This document shows positions 19,082 through 27,547 of a DNA stretch of 64,000 nt, one piece after another. The translations under genes and the position numbers were made by a program. Where the stretch lies: assembly GCA_013376995.1 (NCBI GenBank), contig JACAAZ010000007.1, positions 1-64,000 of the forward strand, in the 5' to 3' direction. This DNA is from Bacteroidota bacterium (GTDB taxonomy: Bacteria; Bacteroidota; Bacteroidia; Bacteroidales; UBA4417). Position 1 is the stretch's first letter. Each line of letters opens with the position of its first letter. Under the pieces are notes generated by a model. That model saw only the letters and a program-made list of their open reading frames with translations, was not told the origin of the DNA and made no database searches.

Positions 19082-19774
19082 CTAACCGAATTTTTCCAGG
19101 GTCTGGAGTAGAGATTTATTAAGGATCCGGATAGTCTTTCCTTTTATCTCAATAATCCCATCCCGCCTGAACTCTGAGAAGACACGTATCACATTTTCGG
19201 TTGTCATCCCTATCAGTTCGCCTATTTCCTTGCGTGAAACCGGTAGATCAAATTCATCCTTCTTGTAGATATCTTCCGAAAATTCATGCAGTATAAAGGC
19301 GATCCTTCCTCGAATGTTTTTCCTGCTGATATCAAAGGCATTGTTGATGATAGTATCAGCAGCACGGCTTATCCTTCCGAGAAGGCGAATGCCAAAATTC
19401 CCGTTTTTCCTGAGAATATGATGTACGGCAGTCAGTTCGATATAGTAAATGAGTGAGTCTTCCAGCGCGGCTATTGAATACTGGTGTTGATGATTGGAAA
19501 AGACGCTGAGCAGGCCAACACAATCATTGGGTTTGGCTATGCTGATGATCTGGCCCCTGGATTCATGATCTTGTTTGAAAACCTTCAGCAAACCTTTCTT
19601 CAGGAAAGATATATAGCGTATCTCGTCTCCCTGGAGGAAAACGATTTCACCTTTTCTGAATGATCTGTAGGAAGTATAATTGACAAGAAATTCAAGCTCC
19701 TCTTCCGAGAGGCCCTCGAATAGCTCAGAGCTGTATACGCAGCTTCTGCAGGATTCTAAAACGTCAGTTACCAC
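19082..19774 (-). CDS. Crp/Fnr family transcriptional regulator next to the sulfur operon
   Basis: A 230-residue regulator with a cyclic-nucleotide-binding fold (about 20-140; GEIVFLQGDEIRYISFLKKG) and a C-terminal winged helix with the recognition helix in SRKEIGELIGMTTENVIRVF. The N-terminus has CRSC (cysteines 9 and 12), which could sense redox or metal, but the four-cysteine pattern of E. coli FNR is not seen. It is divergent from the SQR operon. The shared 141-bp region contains a perfect TGTGA-N6-TCACA palindrome, which suggests that it controls that operon and perhaps itself. The ligand is unknown. Confidence 0.9.
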   Translation of the reverse strand: MVTDVLESCRSCVYSSELFEGLSEEELEFLVNYTSYRSFRKGEIVFLQGDEIRYISFLKKGLLKVFKQDHESRGQIISIAKPNDCVGLLSVFSNHQHQYSIAALEDSLIYYIELTAVHHILRKNGNFGIRLLGRISRAADTIINNAFDISRKNIRGRIAFILHEFSEDIYKKDEFDLPVSRKEIGELIGMTTENVIRVFSEFRRDGIIEIKGKTIRILNKSLLQTLEKFG

Positions 19775-19827
19775 GGGGGATTAGAATTGGCTGCTAAAGT
19801 AGAGGAAAATATCAAAACATGATAAAT

Positions 19828-19845
19828 ATCATATTTAAATATGAT
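19828..19845. promoter_or_regulatory. 18-bp perfect AT-rich palindrome in the sulfur-operon control region
   Basis: ATCATATTTAAATATGAT is its own reverse complement. It lies 26 bp upstream of the Crp-type palindrome and closer to the regulator gene, so it could be a second operator, possibly for autoregulation. Confidence 0.45.
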
Positions 19846-19865
19846 TGGAATCAGCTATTCAGGAA

Positions 19866-19873
19866 TACATTTG
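19866..19873 (+). promoter_or_regulatory. Possible -7 box of the SQR operon
   Basis: TACATTTG fits TAnnTTTG and lies 42 bp before the ATG at 19916. Its last three bases overlap the Crp-type palindrome, so binding there could block or modulate this promoter. Confidence 0.4.
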
Positions 19874-19888
19874 TGAATCGATTCACAA
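19871..19888. promoter_or_regulatory. Perfect Crp-type operator (TTGTGAATCGATTCACAA)
   Basis: The 18-bp palindrome contains TGTGA-N6-TCACA, the known consensus for Crp-family dimers. It lies 27 bp before the SQR start and 96 bp from the start of the divergent Crp/Fnr gene. Binding by that regulator is inferred from position and fit. Confidence 0.65.
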
Positions 19889-19915
19889 TAAATTCATGAA
19901 TCTAAATAAGTGTAG

Positions 19916-21148
19916 ATGAAAAAGCTTTTAATTCTTGGAGCAGGAACCGGTGGCACCATCATGGCAAACAAACTCAGTAAGGATCTTTCACGTGATGAGT
20001 GGGATATTACCATAATCGATCAGTTCAAGACCCATTATTACCAGCCGGGTTTTCTCTTCATTCCCTTCGGATTTTACTCAGAAGCGGATGTGGTCAAACC
20101 AAAAAATAATTTTATTCCTGTTGGAGTCAACTTCAAAATTGCTGAGATCGATCGTATTGATGGGGCAGCAAACAAAGTCTATCTCACAGACGGAGAGGTA
20201 CTTGATTATCATATCCTGATCATTGCAACCGGAACTAAAATCCTGCCTGAAGAAACCCCGGGAATGAAGGGTGAGTTGTGGCACAAAAAGGTTTTCGACT
20301 TCTACACTATTGATGGGGCAAAGGCGCTTGCCAAGTTCTTCAAGACCTGGGAAGGAGGCAACCTCGTGCTGAATATTGCTGAAATGCCCATCAAGTGCCC
20401 GGTTGCTCCATTAGAGTTTGTGTTTTATGCTGATTCCTTCTTCATGGAAAGAGGAATGAGGAATAAAGTGAATATAACCTATGCCACCCCCCTGTCAGGA
20501 GCCTTTACCAAACCCCGGGCTTCGAAGGTGCTTGGGAATATGCTCCTTGAAAAAAACATCAACATAGTACCTGACTTTGCGCTTATGGAAGTGGATAATG
20601 AACAGCAGCTGATTCGCGATTACAGCGGGAAAGAGGTTCCCTTTGACCTTCTCGTTACTATCCCTTTGCATGGTGGTGACCCGATGATAGGCAGGAGTGG
20701 ATTGGGTGATGACCTGAATTTTGTTCCTGTAAACAAGCACACCTTGCAGAGCAACCAGTTTGAAAATGTCTTCGTGATAGGAGATGCCGGTAGTTTCCCA
20801 ACTTCTAAAGCCGGTTCAGTAGTTCATTTCCAATCTGATGTCCTCTTCGAAAACCTGATGTGCTATATTGAAGGCAGGCCTTTCACAGCCAGTTTCGACG
20901 GTCACTCGAATTGTTATATCGAAACCGGCCATGGTAAAGGAGCCCTGATTGATTTTAACTATGATACTGAGCCTCTTCCAGGCCATTTCCCTTTTCCAGG
21001 CCTCGGCCCGTTTAACCTTCTGAAGGAATCCCGCATGAATCATTATGGAAAACTGATTTTCCGCTGGATTTACTGGCATATCCTGCTTAAAGGGAAGGAA
21101 ATGCCAATCGATGCAAAAATGACTATGGCAGGCAAAAAGCTGGAATAG
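19916..21148 (+). CDS. sqr: Sulfide:quinone oxidoreductase-like FAD protein
   Basis: A 410-residue flavoprotein that probably oxidises sulfide or another sulfur species and passes electrons to quinone. It has an N-terminal FAD motif (ILGAGTGGT, 7-14), LIIATGTKILPEE, the second FAD site VFVIGDAGSFPTSKAG and a C-terminal amphipathic/aromatic tail likely to touch the membrane (FRWIYWHILLKG). Cysteine 161 in MPIKCPVAPLE and cysteine 333 in HSNCYIETGHGKGALIDF align by context with the two essential redox cysteines of SQR (human Cys201 and Cys379). A third cysteine near residue 128, found in some bacterial SQRs, is absent. It is first of four closely spaced genes. Confidence 0.85.
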   Translation: MKKLLILGAGTGGTIMANKLSKDLSRDEWDITIIDQFKTHYYQPGFLFIPFGFYSEADVVKPKNNFIPVGVNFKIAEIDRIDGAANKVYLTDGEVLDYHILIIATGTKILPEETPGMKGELWHKKVFDFYTIDGAKALAKFFKTWEGGNLVLNIAEMPIKCPVAPLEFVFYADSFFMERGMRNKVNITYATPLSGAFTKPRASKVLGNMLLEKNINIVPDFALMEVDNEQQLIRDYSGKEVPFDLLVTIPLHGGDPMIGRSGLGDDLNFVPVNKHTLQSNQFENVFVIGDAGSFPTSKAGSVVHFQSDVLFENLMCYIEGRPFTASFDGHSNCYIETGHGKGALIDFNYDTEPLPGHFPFPGLGPFNLLKESRMNHYGKLIFRWIYWHILLKGKEMPIDAKMTMAGKKLE

Positions 21149-21184
21149 CATATTCAAACCTGAGTAAAGACATACACAATTGAA

Positions 21185-21871
21185 ATGGAAGATATTAGTA
21201 TTCAAAGCCAGATTGATGCCATTAACCGCAAACTCGATTTCATCCTGGAAGAGATCATGGCCCAGAAACAATCGAGGGAAAGCCGTGAGGACCTGATCTC
21301 TGACCTTTCTGTAATCGGCAAGGATGCATTCAGCCATACAGTGAGCCAGCTTGATAAAGCTGGAGTTGAGTTTGATGGCGAAGTGCTTGCAGGATTGCTA
21401 GTTAAACTTATCCGTAACCTTGGTAACATAAATGAACTGATGGATACTTTCGAGAGTGTTCATGACCTGATTAAGAATGTCACACCCATTGCTCACCAGG
21501 TCGGACTCGACGCCATCAATAAAATGGCTGAATTTGAAAGGAAAGGCTACCTCGATTTTATAAGGGAACTGGGCAGGGTAGGGGAAAACATCACAACGCA
21601 TTTTTCACCAGCTGACGCAAGAGACCTGGCTGATAACATCGTCAATATACTTGAGACAGTCAAGCGGGTTACTAAGCCTGATATGCTGGTAGCCGTTAAC
21701 AATGCCATTGCAGTATATGGAAGCCTGGACATGCAAAATATTGAGGAATTTTCATTGTGGAAAGCTTTCCGTGAAATGCGTTCTCCCGAAATGCGCAAGG
21801 GCATGGGATTTATGGTTAATTTCCTGAAGAATCTTGTAAAACAACAGGAACTAAGACAAAAACGACAATAA
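21185..21871 (+). CDS. DUF1641 family protein
   Basis: A 228-residue mostly helical protein with a coiled-coil-like N-terminus (IQSQIDAINRKLDFILEEI). The DUF1641 core lies near the C-terminus, where FREMRSPEMRKGMGFMVNFL is typical. The family often sits beside SQR-like or formate dehydrogenase genes and has no settled biochemical role. Here it starts 36 bp after sqr and is followed at 28 bp by the DsrC/TusE-like gene, so it is probably an accessory part of the sulfur enzyme unit. No signal peptide or membrane span. Confidence 0.82.
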   Translation: MEDISIQSQIDAINRKLDFILEEIMAQKQSRESREDLISDLSVIGKDAFSHTVSQLDKAGVEFDGEVLAGLLVKLIRNLGNINELMDTFESVHDLIKNVTPIAHQVGLDAINKMAEFERKGYLDFIRELGRVGENITTHFSPADARDLADNIVNILETVKRVTKPDMLVAVNNAIAVYGSLDMQNIEEFSLWKAFREMRSPEMRKGMGFMVNFLKNLVKQQELRQKRQ

Positions 21872-21899
21872 ATATTCATTCATCTTAACAGTACAAATT

Positions 21900-22211
21900 A
21901 TGGCACAGAAAACCTATGCAGGCGTGACCGTCGATGTAAATGAAGAAGGTTACTTTACTAATCCTGCTCAATGGACAAAAGAAATAGCGGCTGAAATAGC
22001 CAAAGAGGAAGGTGTGGTGCTTACCGACAAACACATGGCCATGCTTGATTACCTGCGTGATCGCGTATCCAAGGGAGAGGTTCTCACCATCAGGGGTGTT
22101 GGTAAATCAGGGATAGTAGATATAAAAGGATTTTATGAGATGTTCCCGGGGGCTCCCATGAAAAAAGCCACAAAGATTGCAGGCATCCCCAAGCCAGCCA
22201 GCTGCATTTAA
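21900..22211 (+). CDS. DsrC/TusE family sulfur-carrier protein with only the terminal cysteine
   Basis: A 103-residue protein of the DsrC/TusE/DsvC family. VTVDVNEEGYFTNPAQWTKE matches the usual N-terminus and KIAGIPKPASCI the flexible C-terminal arm. The penultimate cysteine (102, CysA) that carries persulfide sulfur is present. The residue eleven positions before it, where true DsrC proteins have CysB, is threonine 91, so this is a one-cysteine, TusE-like form. It lies between DUF1641 and a DsrE-type gene. A role in passing sulfane sulfur from the SQR-like enzyme or the DsrE protein is inferred. No dsrAB or tusBCD genes are visible. Confidence 0.88.
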   Translation: MAQKTYAGVTVDVNEEGYFTNPAQWTKEIAAEIAKEEGVVLTDKHMAMLDYLRDRVSKGEVLTIRGVGKSGIVDIKGFYEMFPGAPMKKATKIAGIPKPASCI

Positions 22212-22235
22212 TTCCAACCTTTGAAAAATACTAAT

Positions 22236-22736
22236 ATGAGCGAAGAAAAATATCCTTTGAAAAAAGTATGTATCATCTGTGCCAAAGGCACGATAGAAGA
22301 TGTTTACGCAACCCTTGTCATGGGTAATGGAGCCGTTATGGAAGGCATAGAGACCAAAATCTTCTTTACCTTTTTCGGGCTGGATGCCATAACCAAAAAG
22401 CAGATGATGAAGCTGCATACCGGCACAGTCGGGAATCCTGCCATGCGCATGCCTGGCGGACTGCCTTTCCCTTCCATCCTCGGAATGTTGCCGGGAGTGG
22501 AATTGGGTGTTTCAGCAATGATGAAAGGCCAGATGGAGGCACTTGACATCCCGAAAGTGGATGAATTCCTCGAAATGATCACAGCAGGGGGAGGGGAGAT
22601 CTATGCTTGTAAACTTGCCATGGATATGTTCAAGCTGAAAAAGGAAGATCTCTGGGAAGGCGTCCTCGGTGTTCTCACTGTCGGTGAATTCTATGAAAAG
22701 TGCGACGGCCAGCAGACCCAGATCATTTTTACATGA
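22236..22736 (+). CDS. DsrE/DsrF/DrsH-like family protein (DsrE2 type)
   Basis: A 166-residue protein of the DsrE2-type sulfurtransferase family. It begins KVCIICAKGTIEDVYATLVM and has KIFFTFFGLDAI, a Met/Gly-rich middle and the conserved cysteine in EIYACKLAMDMFKL (Cys125), the expected persulfide site. Other cysteines are 12, 15 and 156. An in-frame TTG lies 5 codons upstream, but the ATG fits better. It is the last gene of the sulfur unit and converges with the tolC-like gene, 13 bp apart. Role inferred: acceptor or donor of sulfane sulfur with the DsrC-like protein. Confidence 0.87.
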   Translation: MSEEKYPLKKVCIICAKGTIEDVYATLVMGNGAVMEGIETKIFFTFFGLDAITKKQMMKLHTGTVGNPAMRMPGGLPFPSILGMLPGVELGVSAMMKGQMEALDIPKVDEFLEMITAGGGEIYACKLAMDMFKLKKEDLWEGVLGVLTVGEFYEKCDGQQTQIIFT

Positions 22737-22749
22737 TCCTTGTTATTTT

Positions 22750-24072
22750 TTAATACCCGGGTTTGCCGATTGAAATCTCAAGCCTAGCTGTGTTGATCAT
22801 ATAATCGATCTTAGCTCTCATCAGGCTGAGCCGGCTTTCAGCTTCTAGCGATTCTGAATCCAGCAGGTCGAGGTTGGTCAGCGTTCCTGCCTTGAAACTG
22901 AGGTCAGCCAACCTGCGTGCTTCTTCTGATTGCTCAAGCTGGAGTTCTGACTGTTCGATCTTCCGCATAGATGATTCAAGAGTTGCAGCATTCTGATATA
23001 CCTCTGTGGAAATTTCCCTTCGGCTCTGTTCAATATCCTGTTTAATGGAATTGATATCCGAAGATGCCATCATTAACAGGTTTCTATGCCGGGTAGCAGT
23101 GTATAAGGGAACCTTAATTCCAAGTCCAGCAGCATAATTTGCTTTTGGCTTATTCAGATCCGGGAAATAGCCATTTTTTATACCACCTGAAGCAAATGCG
23201 GAGATAACAGGGTTATTCTCAATTTTCAACGATTGAAGCTTTATCTCAGCTTGTTTTTCACGAAATCCTGCAAGGATCATTTCATTCCTGTGACTTACGG
23301 CATAATCAATCAATGAGTCGTAGCGGGTGTTCACAGGCATCAGCACCAGGTTGTTTCGTACTTTGATTTTAGTGCTTTCCGGGAACCCAAGCAGGGAGTT
23401 CAGCGCTGCCAGCTGGTTATCCAGGGCTGTTTCCAGGTCCATTTTCTGATTTTTGGCAGCAGAGATCCTGACTTTGGTTGACAATATCTCATAATCCGTC
23501 GCTGAACCGGTTTCTTTCTTCCGGTTGATGAAATCCAGGTGCTGTTCAAGAATTCCAAGCTGTTTCTCCTTGATCCCAATAGCTTCCTGCAGGTAGGCAA
23601 GATTGTAGTAAGTTATGATAGCAATCGTAGTAAGTTTCTGTTTTACCAGGTTAATATTTGTTTCAGCTATATCCTTTCCGGAAGCTGCCAGCTCGATATT
23701 TTTATCGGTTTTTTTAAAATCATAAACCGTTTCATGAATATCGACCGAAGTATTATAATTGTTTTCCGGGGCCATCTGGAAACTTCCCAGGTTCGGAATG
23801 GTAATTTTTGGCACCGGCCCTATCCTCGTATATCCTGCTCCCAGGTCGATATTGGGGTACCAGGCAGCCTTTGCCAGCCCAACCGAAGCCTCAACTGTAT
23901 GAATCGCTTCCTGGGCCTTTAAGACAGAAGGATGAGTTTCGATAATCGTTGTTACAACTTTTTGAAGGTCCACAGAATCAGACGTGAACTGCTGGATAAT
24001 ATTCTGTCCTGCTACGTTTGCACTTATAAAAACAGGCATGGCCAGGCACAGAAGTAATCGTATTTTGTTCAT
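22750..24072 (-). CDS. TolC-family outer-membrane efflux protein
   Basis: A 440-residue outer-membrane channel protein with a signal peptide (LLCLAMPVFISANVAGQ) and two repeats of the outer-membrane efflux protein domain with long coiled coils (ESSMRKIEQSELQLEQSEEA). The segment FKAGTLTNLDLLDSESLEAE is characteristic. It is the last gene of the tetR-emrA-emrB-tolC operon, 73 bp after emrB, and should complete the tripartite pump across the envelope. Confidence 0.92.
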   Translation of the reverse strand: MNKIRLLLCLAMPVFISANVAGQNIIQQFTSDSVDLQKVVTTIIETHPSVLKAQEAIHTVEASVGLAKAAWYPNIDLGAGYTRIGPVPKITIPNLGSFQMAPENNYNTSVDIHETVYDFKKTDKNIELAASGKDIAETNINLVKQKLTTIAIITYYNLAYLQEAIGIKEKQLGILEQHLDFINRKKETGSATDYEILSTKVRISAAKNQKMDLETALDNQLAALNSLLGFPESTKIKVRNNLVLMPVNTRYDSLIDYAVSHRNEMILAGFREKQAEIKLQSLKIENNPVISAFASGGIKNGYFPDLNKPKANYAAGLGIKVPLYTATRHRNLLMMASSDINSIKQDIEQSRREISTEVYQNAATLESSMRKIEQSELQLEQSEEARRLADLSFKAGTLTNLDLLDSESLEAESRLSLMRAKIDYMINTARLEISIGKPGY

Positions 24073-24145
24073 ATTATCGGTTTATATTTTATTATCTGCA
24101 TAACCCCGTAACTGCGAAAAGGGATGCAGTTGCAATTTTTTCAAT

Positions 24146-25792
24146 TTAATTTTTTGCTGCCTGAGGGATTGGTTGTGCCTGCGATTCCTGGAGTTTCAGT
24201 TTCTTTTTGCTTCCCTTGAGGAAAAACACTGGTATTGCACTTACAAGGGTAATGATCGCTGCAAGCAGGAAATCATCATCAATGCTTTCAATAAAGGCTT
24301 GCTTGCTCAAATTTGACTGGAGGATATATTGAGCCTGCCTTGCAGCAGTGGGCCCGACATTGCCTGTTACACTCGTTACATAACTCCCGAGATGGCTGAC
24401 AACGGAATGATATACAGGCGAATAAGATTGAAGTGATTCCCCAAACAGTTGTGAGTGATAGGCCATCCGGGTTGTGAAGATGGAAGTTAAAAGTGCAACC
24501 CCAAAACTTCCTCCAACCTGCCGGATCACATTACTGATCCCCGAAGCCTGGGCCATCTTATGCCTTGGAACTGAAAGCAGTGAAATGGTTGTAAGCGGTC
24601 CGAACATCATTCCCATAGCCAATCCCCTGAGGTATAGGGTCATCTTTATATAGCTCAGTTCTGTAAGGTACGACATGGAGCTATTCAGGTAGAAGCTAAA
24701 TGCCAGAAGCAGTGCTCCTATGACAATAGGTACTTTAGGATTGATCTTGTCAGAAAAGATACCGGCAAAGGGTGCGACTATTCCCTGGATCAGCCCCAGA
24801 GGCAGAAACACGGCTCCTGCCTGGATTGCCGTATAACCCATGGAGTTTTGAAGATAAAGTGGAATAAGGAAGGTGCTGCCAAACATTCCCACTCCAAAAA
24901 TGAATACTATCAAGGCACTCATTCCAAAGTTGTAGTTTCCCAGCATCCGCAGGTCAATCAGGGGCTCTTTGACTGTAAATTCCGTTACCAGGAAGACGGC
25001 AAAGGCCAGTGCAGCTAACCCAAAGCAAATGATTATTGTCGGTGAATGCCACCCGCCTGCATTTGTTGCCGCATTGCCTTCTGTAAGGGCATACAGGAGT
25101 ACTGGCAGAAATATACTGACAGAAATAAAGCCTATAACATCGAAGTTCCGTATGCTCTTGCTCCTGAATTCCTTTTGGATGATTGCAGTTGCAAGCATAC
25201 CGGCCAATCCGATCGGGACATTGACATCAAAAATGAGTGGCCAGCTGAAGTTATCTACCAGGTAGCCGCCGATAAGCGGACCAAATGAAACAGATGCAGC
25301 CGAGGCAATAGACCAGAATCCAAGGGCTATGCCTCGTTTTTCAGGTGGAAATTCCCTGGTAACAATGGCCATCCCCACAGGCATAATACAACCAGCTCCC
25401 AATCCCTGGATGACACGGGAAAGTATGAGCATGTTTTCATCAGGGGAGATCCCACAAAGAAACGACCCGAACGTGAAAAGGCCCAGTCCCATGAAATAAA
25501 CCCGCTTGTACCCGAATTTGTCTGCCAGCCAGCCAGAAGTCGGAAGCATCACAGCCAGAGAAAGCATATAAGCTGTTAGTACCCACTCAATCTTATCAAG
25601 TCCAACCCCAAAAGAAGCCATGATCTTTGGTAATCCAACATTCACAATGGTGGCATCAAGCACCGCCATGAACGTACCGATCATAACATTCCCAAGTAAC
25701 CACCAGCGATAGGTGGGGCTTGTAGTGTCGAACGTTGAATTCTGCTGTTTGACAAAAGCTAAAAAATGTTTTATACCCGGAAGCCTTCGCAT
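24146..25792 (-). CDS. emrB: DHA2-family multidrug transporter, EmrB-like
   Basis: A 548-residue, 14-span major facilitator of the DHA2 (EmrB/QacA) family. The motif MAVLDATIVNVGLPKI in the first span, GWLADKFGYKRVY after span two, and RVIQGLGAGCIMPVGMAIV are typical proton-antiport motifs. It probably exports lipophilic drugs or toxic metabolites with the EmrA-like adaptor, whose gene ends 2 bp upstream. The lysine-rich C-terminal tail faces the cytoplasm. Confidence 0.94.
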   Translation of the reverse strand: MRRLPGIKHFLAFVKQQNSTFDTTSPTYRWWLLGNVMIGTFMAVLDATIVNVGLPKIMASFGVGLDKIEWVLTAYMLSLAVMLPTSGWLADKFGYKRVYFMGLGLFTFGSFLCGISPDENMLILSRVIQGLGAGCIMPVGMAIVTREFPPEKRGIALGFWSIASAASVSFGPLIGGYLVDNFSWPLIFDVNVPIGLAGMLATAIIQKEFRSKSIRNFDVIGFISVSIFLPVLLYALTEGNAATNAGGWHSPTIIICFGLAALAFAVFLVTEFTVKEPLIDLRMLGNYNFGMSALIVFIFGVGMFGSTFLIPLYLQNSMGYTAIQAGAVFLPLGLIQGIVAPFAGIFSDKINPKVPIVIGALLLAFSFYLNSSMSYLTELSYIKMTLYLRGLAMGMMFGPLTTISLLSVPRHKMAQASGISNVIRQVGGSFGVALLTSIFTTRMAYHSQLFGESLQSYSPVYHSVVSHLGSYVTSVTGNVGPTAARQAQYILQSNLSKQAFIESIDDDFLLAAIITLVSAIPVFFLKGSKKKLKLQESQAQPIPQAAKN

Positions 25793-25794
25793 GA

Positions 25795-26814
25795 TCAGTC
25801 TTTACGGATTTTTAGAAATGCTGACATCCCTGCTACCAGCTTAAGATGGGGATATTTGTCTTTCTTATCCCAGTCAAGGATGGATATCCTTATTGGAATA
25901 CGCTGTGTGACCTTCGTAAAATTTCCGGATGCATTGTTTGGCGGAATAAGGGAGAACTGGGAAGCCGTATTTGAAGCTATATAAGAGACTTCACCGGTGA
26001 AAGTCACTCCTGGAAATGCATCAACCGCAAATTCTACTTTCTTCCCGATGTGGAGATATGCGATCTTGGTTTCTTCGAAGAATGAAGTAATATAGAGTGC
26101 AGAATCCTTGGTAATTGTGAAAACTGGTTGGCCAGGCTGTGCTACATCGCCTGGAAGCTGCCATCGTTTAGCTATACGGCCTGAAGATGGAGCGTAAATC
26201 CGTGTATTCCTGAGTTGGGTTTGAACGGTATTTACCTGGGCTCCTGCAGTTCGAATAGTGCTTTCTGCACTCTCAATCATTGATTTGCTGACATTCACCT
26301 GCGCCTTTGCAGCATCAAGTTGAGCCTGGGAAGACTCATAGGTTTTCTTTGCATGATCGTACTGTTCTTTTGTCAGGACTTTGTTGTCAAATTGCAGTTT
26401 TGCCCTGTCCAGGTCTTCCTTTGCCTTTTCCAGTGCAACTTCCTGTACCTTGATACTCGCAAGGTCGAAATTATACTTGGCAACTGCCTGGCTCGAAGCT
26501 GCGCTCGCCTGGTTCCTGGCTGCAACTGATTGCTGCTTTTGAGCTACAAGATCTGTGCTGTCAAGTTCCACTAAAAGTTCACCCTTAGTGACGGAATCAC
26601 CTTCGGCAGCATAGATGGCGGCAATCCTGCCCAGTACTTTCGGGCTGACCGCTACTTTATCAGCATCTACATAAGCATCATCAGTTGTAATGAATGTGGT
26701 GTAGCTTTTATACCACTGCCATCCAAATATTACCAATGCGACTACTACCAGGCTTAAAGCAACATAAGCCCTGATCCGTCTTCCTTTGTTCTTGTTTTCT
26801 TCCGTTGTTTCCAT
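25795..26814 (-). CDS. emrA: HlyD/EmrA-type membrane-fusion protein
   Basis: A 339-residue periplasmic adaptor with one N-terminal membrane span (about 14-32), a biotinyl-lipoyl-like half (VSPKVLGRIAAIYAAEGDSV), a long coiled coil (about 80-200, rich in Ala/Gln/Lys) and the second lipoyl half (NTRIYAPSSGRIAKRWQLPG). This is the EmrA/HlyD layout. The gene lies 23 bp after tetR and 2 bp before emrB, so the three are surely one transcript. Confidence 0.93.
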   Translation of the reverse strand: METTEENKNKGRRIRAYVALSLVVVALVIFGWQWYKSYTTFITTDDAYVDADKVAVSPKVLGRIAAIYAAEGDSVTKGELLVELDSTDLVAQKQQSVAARNQASAASSQAVAKYNFDLASIKVQEVALEKAKEDLDRAKLQFDNKVLTKEQYDHAKKTYESSQAQLDAAKAQVNVSKSMIESAESTIRTAGAQVNTVQTQLRNTRIYAPSSGRIAKRWQLPGDVAQPGQPVFTITKDSALYITSFFEETKIAYLHIGKKVEFAVDAFPGVTFTGEVSYIASNTASQFSLIPPNNASGNFTKVTQRIPIRISILDWDKKDKYPHLKLVAGMSAFLKIRKD

Positions 26815-26837
26815 ATGATTGTTAAAGTGTATTGATC

Positions 26838-27482
26838 TTATTTTTTGATATTGTGTAATGCATTGTATTTTAAACCATTAATGAAGATTTTTGTCGTTGA
26901 TTGAATAGCCACTTTCATATTATGGGTTTCTTCAGTTGACATTTCAGTTAAATGCAGCCGTTTCATCGATACGATTCTTATACCTTGTAGCATATCGCTA
27001 AACAATATTGCAGTTTCCCCGGCAGTGTCAAAACCGAATATGCCATCATCTTTGCCTTGCTGGAATATCTTTGTCAGTATGCTGATTTCTTTTTCTCTCA
27101 GGTTCTTGTATAATTCTTTGAGTAAGGGTTTCATCTTATGATTGTCAGCAACTCTGAACTTCCCCAGGTTCAGAAATCTTTGAAACAGAATCTGTCTTTG
27201 ATCTACAAGGTTGGTTATCATTTTCTCGGCATCTTTCAATCCTTCAAGCCGTTGGTCGATCAACCGGAAGTATTCATTTTGCTCATTCTCTAAAACTGCT
27301 TTGAACAGGCTCTCTTTATCAGGAAAATAATAATATAGTGCTGCCTTTGACATTGCAATGTCATCAGCTATTTCCTGCATAGTCGTCTTCTCGTATCCAA
27401 ATAGTCCAAGTCGCTTTTGTGCTGCAGTTAAAATAATGTCAATCTTGCTTTCAGGCTCTGTACCAACCTCAGTATAATTCAT
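26838..27482 (-). CDS. TetR-family repressor of the efflux operon
   Basis: A 214-residue regulator. Its N-terminal helix-turn-helix (about 12-58) has YEKTTMQEIADDIAMSKAAL and YYYFPDKESLFKAV, the TetR signature. The C-terminal helical part is the ligand pocket and varies between family members. It is the first gene of the emrAB-tolC operon, so it probably represses its own operon until a substrate binds. A TGAC...GTCA half-site pair overlaps the expected transcription start. Confidence 0.92.
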   Translation of the reverse strand: MNYTEVGTEPESKIDIILTAAQKRLGLFGYEKTTMQEIADDIAMSKAALYYYFPDKESLFKAVLENEQNEYFRLIDQRLEGLKDAEKMITNLVDQRQILFQRFLNLGKFRVADNHKMKPLLKELYKNLREKEISILTKIFQQGKDDGIFGFDTAGETAILFSDMLQGIRIVSMKRLHLTEMSTEETHNMKVAIQSTTKIFINGLKYNALHNIKK

Positions 27483-27518
27483 AACTCCTGTGAATTAAAT
27501 GGCAAATAAACAACTATC

Positions 27519-27541
27519 TGACCATTTTGTTTAAAAAGTCA
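27519..27541. promoter_or_regulatory. Candidate TetR operator
   Basis: TGACCATTTTG and AAAAAGTCA form an imperfect inverted repeat with TGAC/GTCA ends. It lies directly at and downstream of the putative -7 box, where a bound repressor would block initiation of the tetR-emrAB-tolC transcript. Confidence 0.4.
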
Positions 27542-27547
27542 AAAGTA
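27540..27547 (-). promoter_or_regulatory. Putative -7 box of the tetR-emrAB-tolC operon
   Basis: TACTTTTG on the minus strand fits TAnnTTTG and lies 57 bp before the tetR start. Confidence 0.4.

Noticed and set aside
20816-21879. Minus-strand open frames opposite the sqr and DUF1641 genes
   Set aside because: They overlap strongly supported plus-strand genes and show no family motif.
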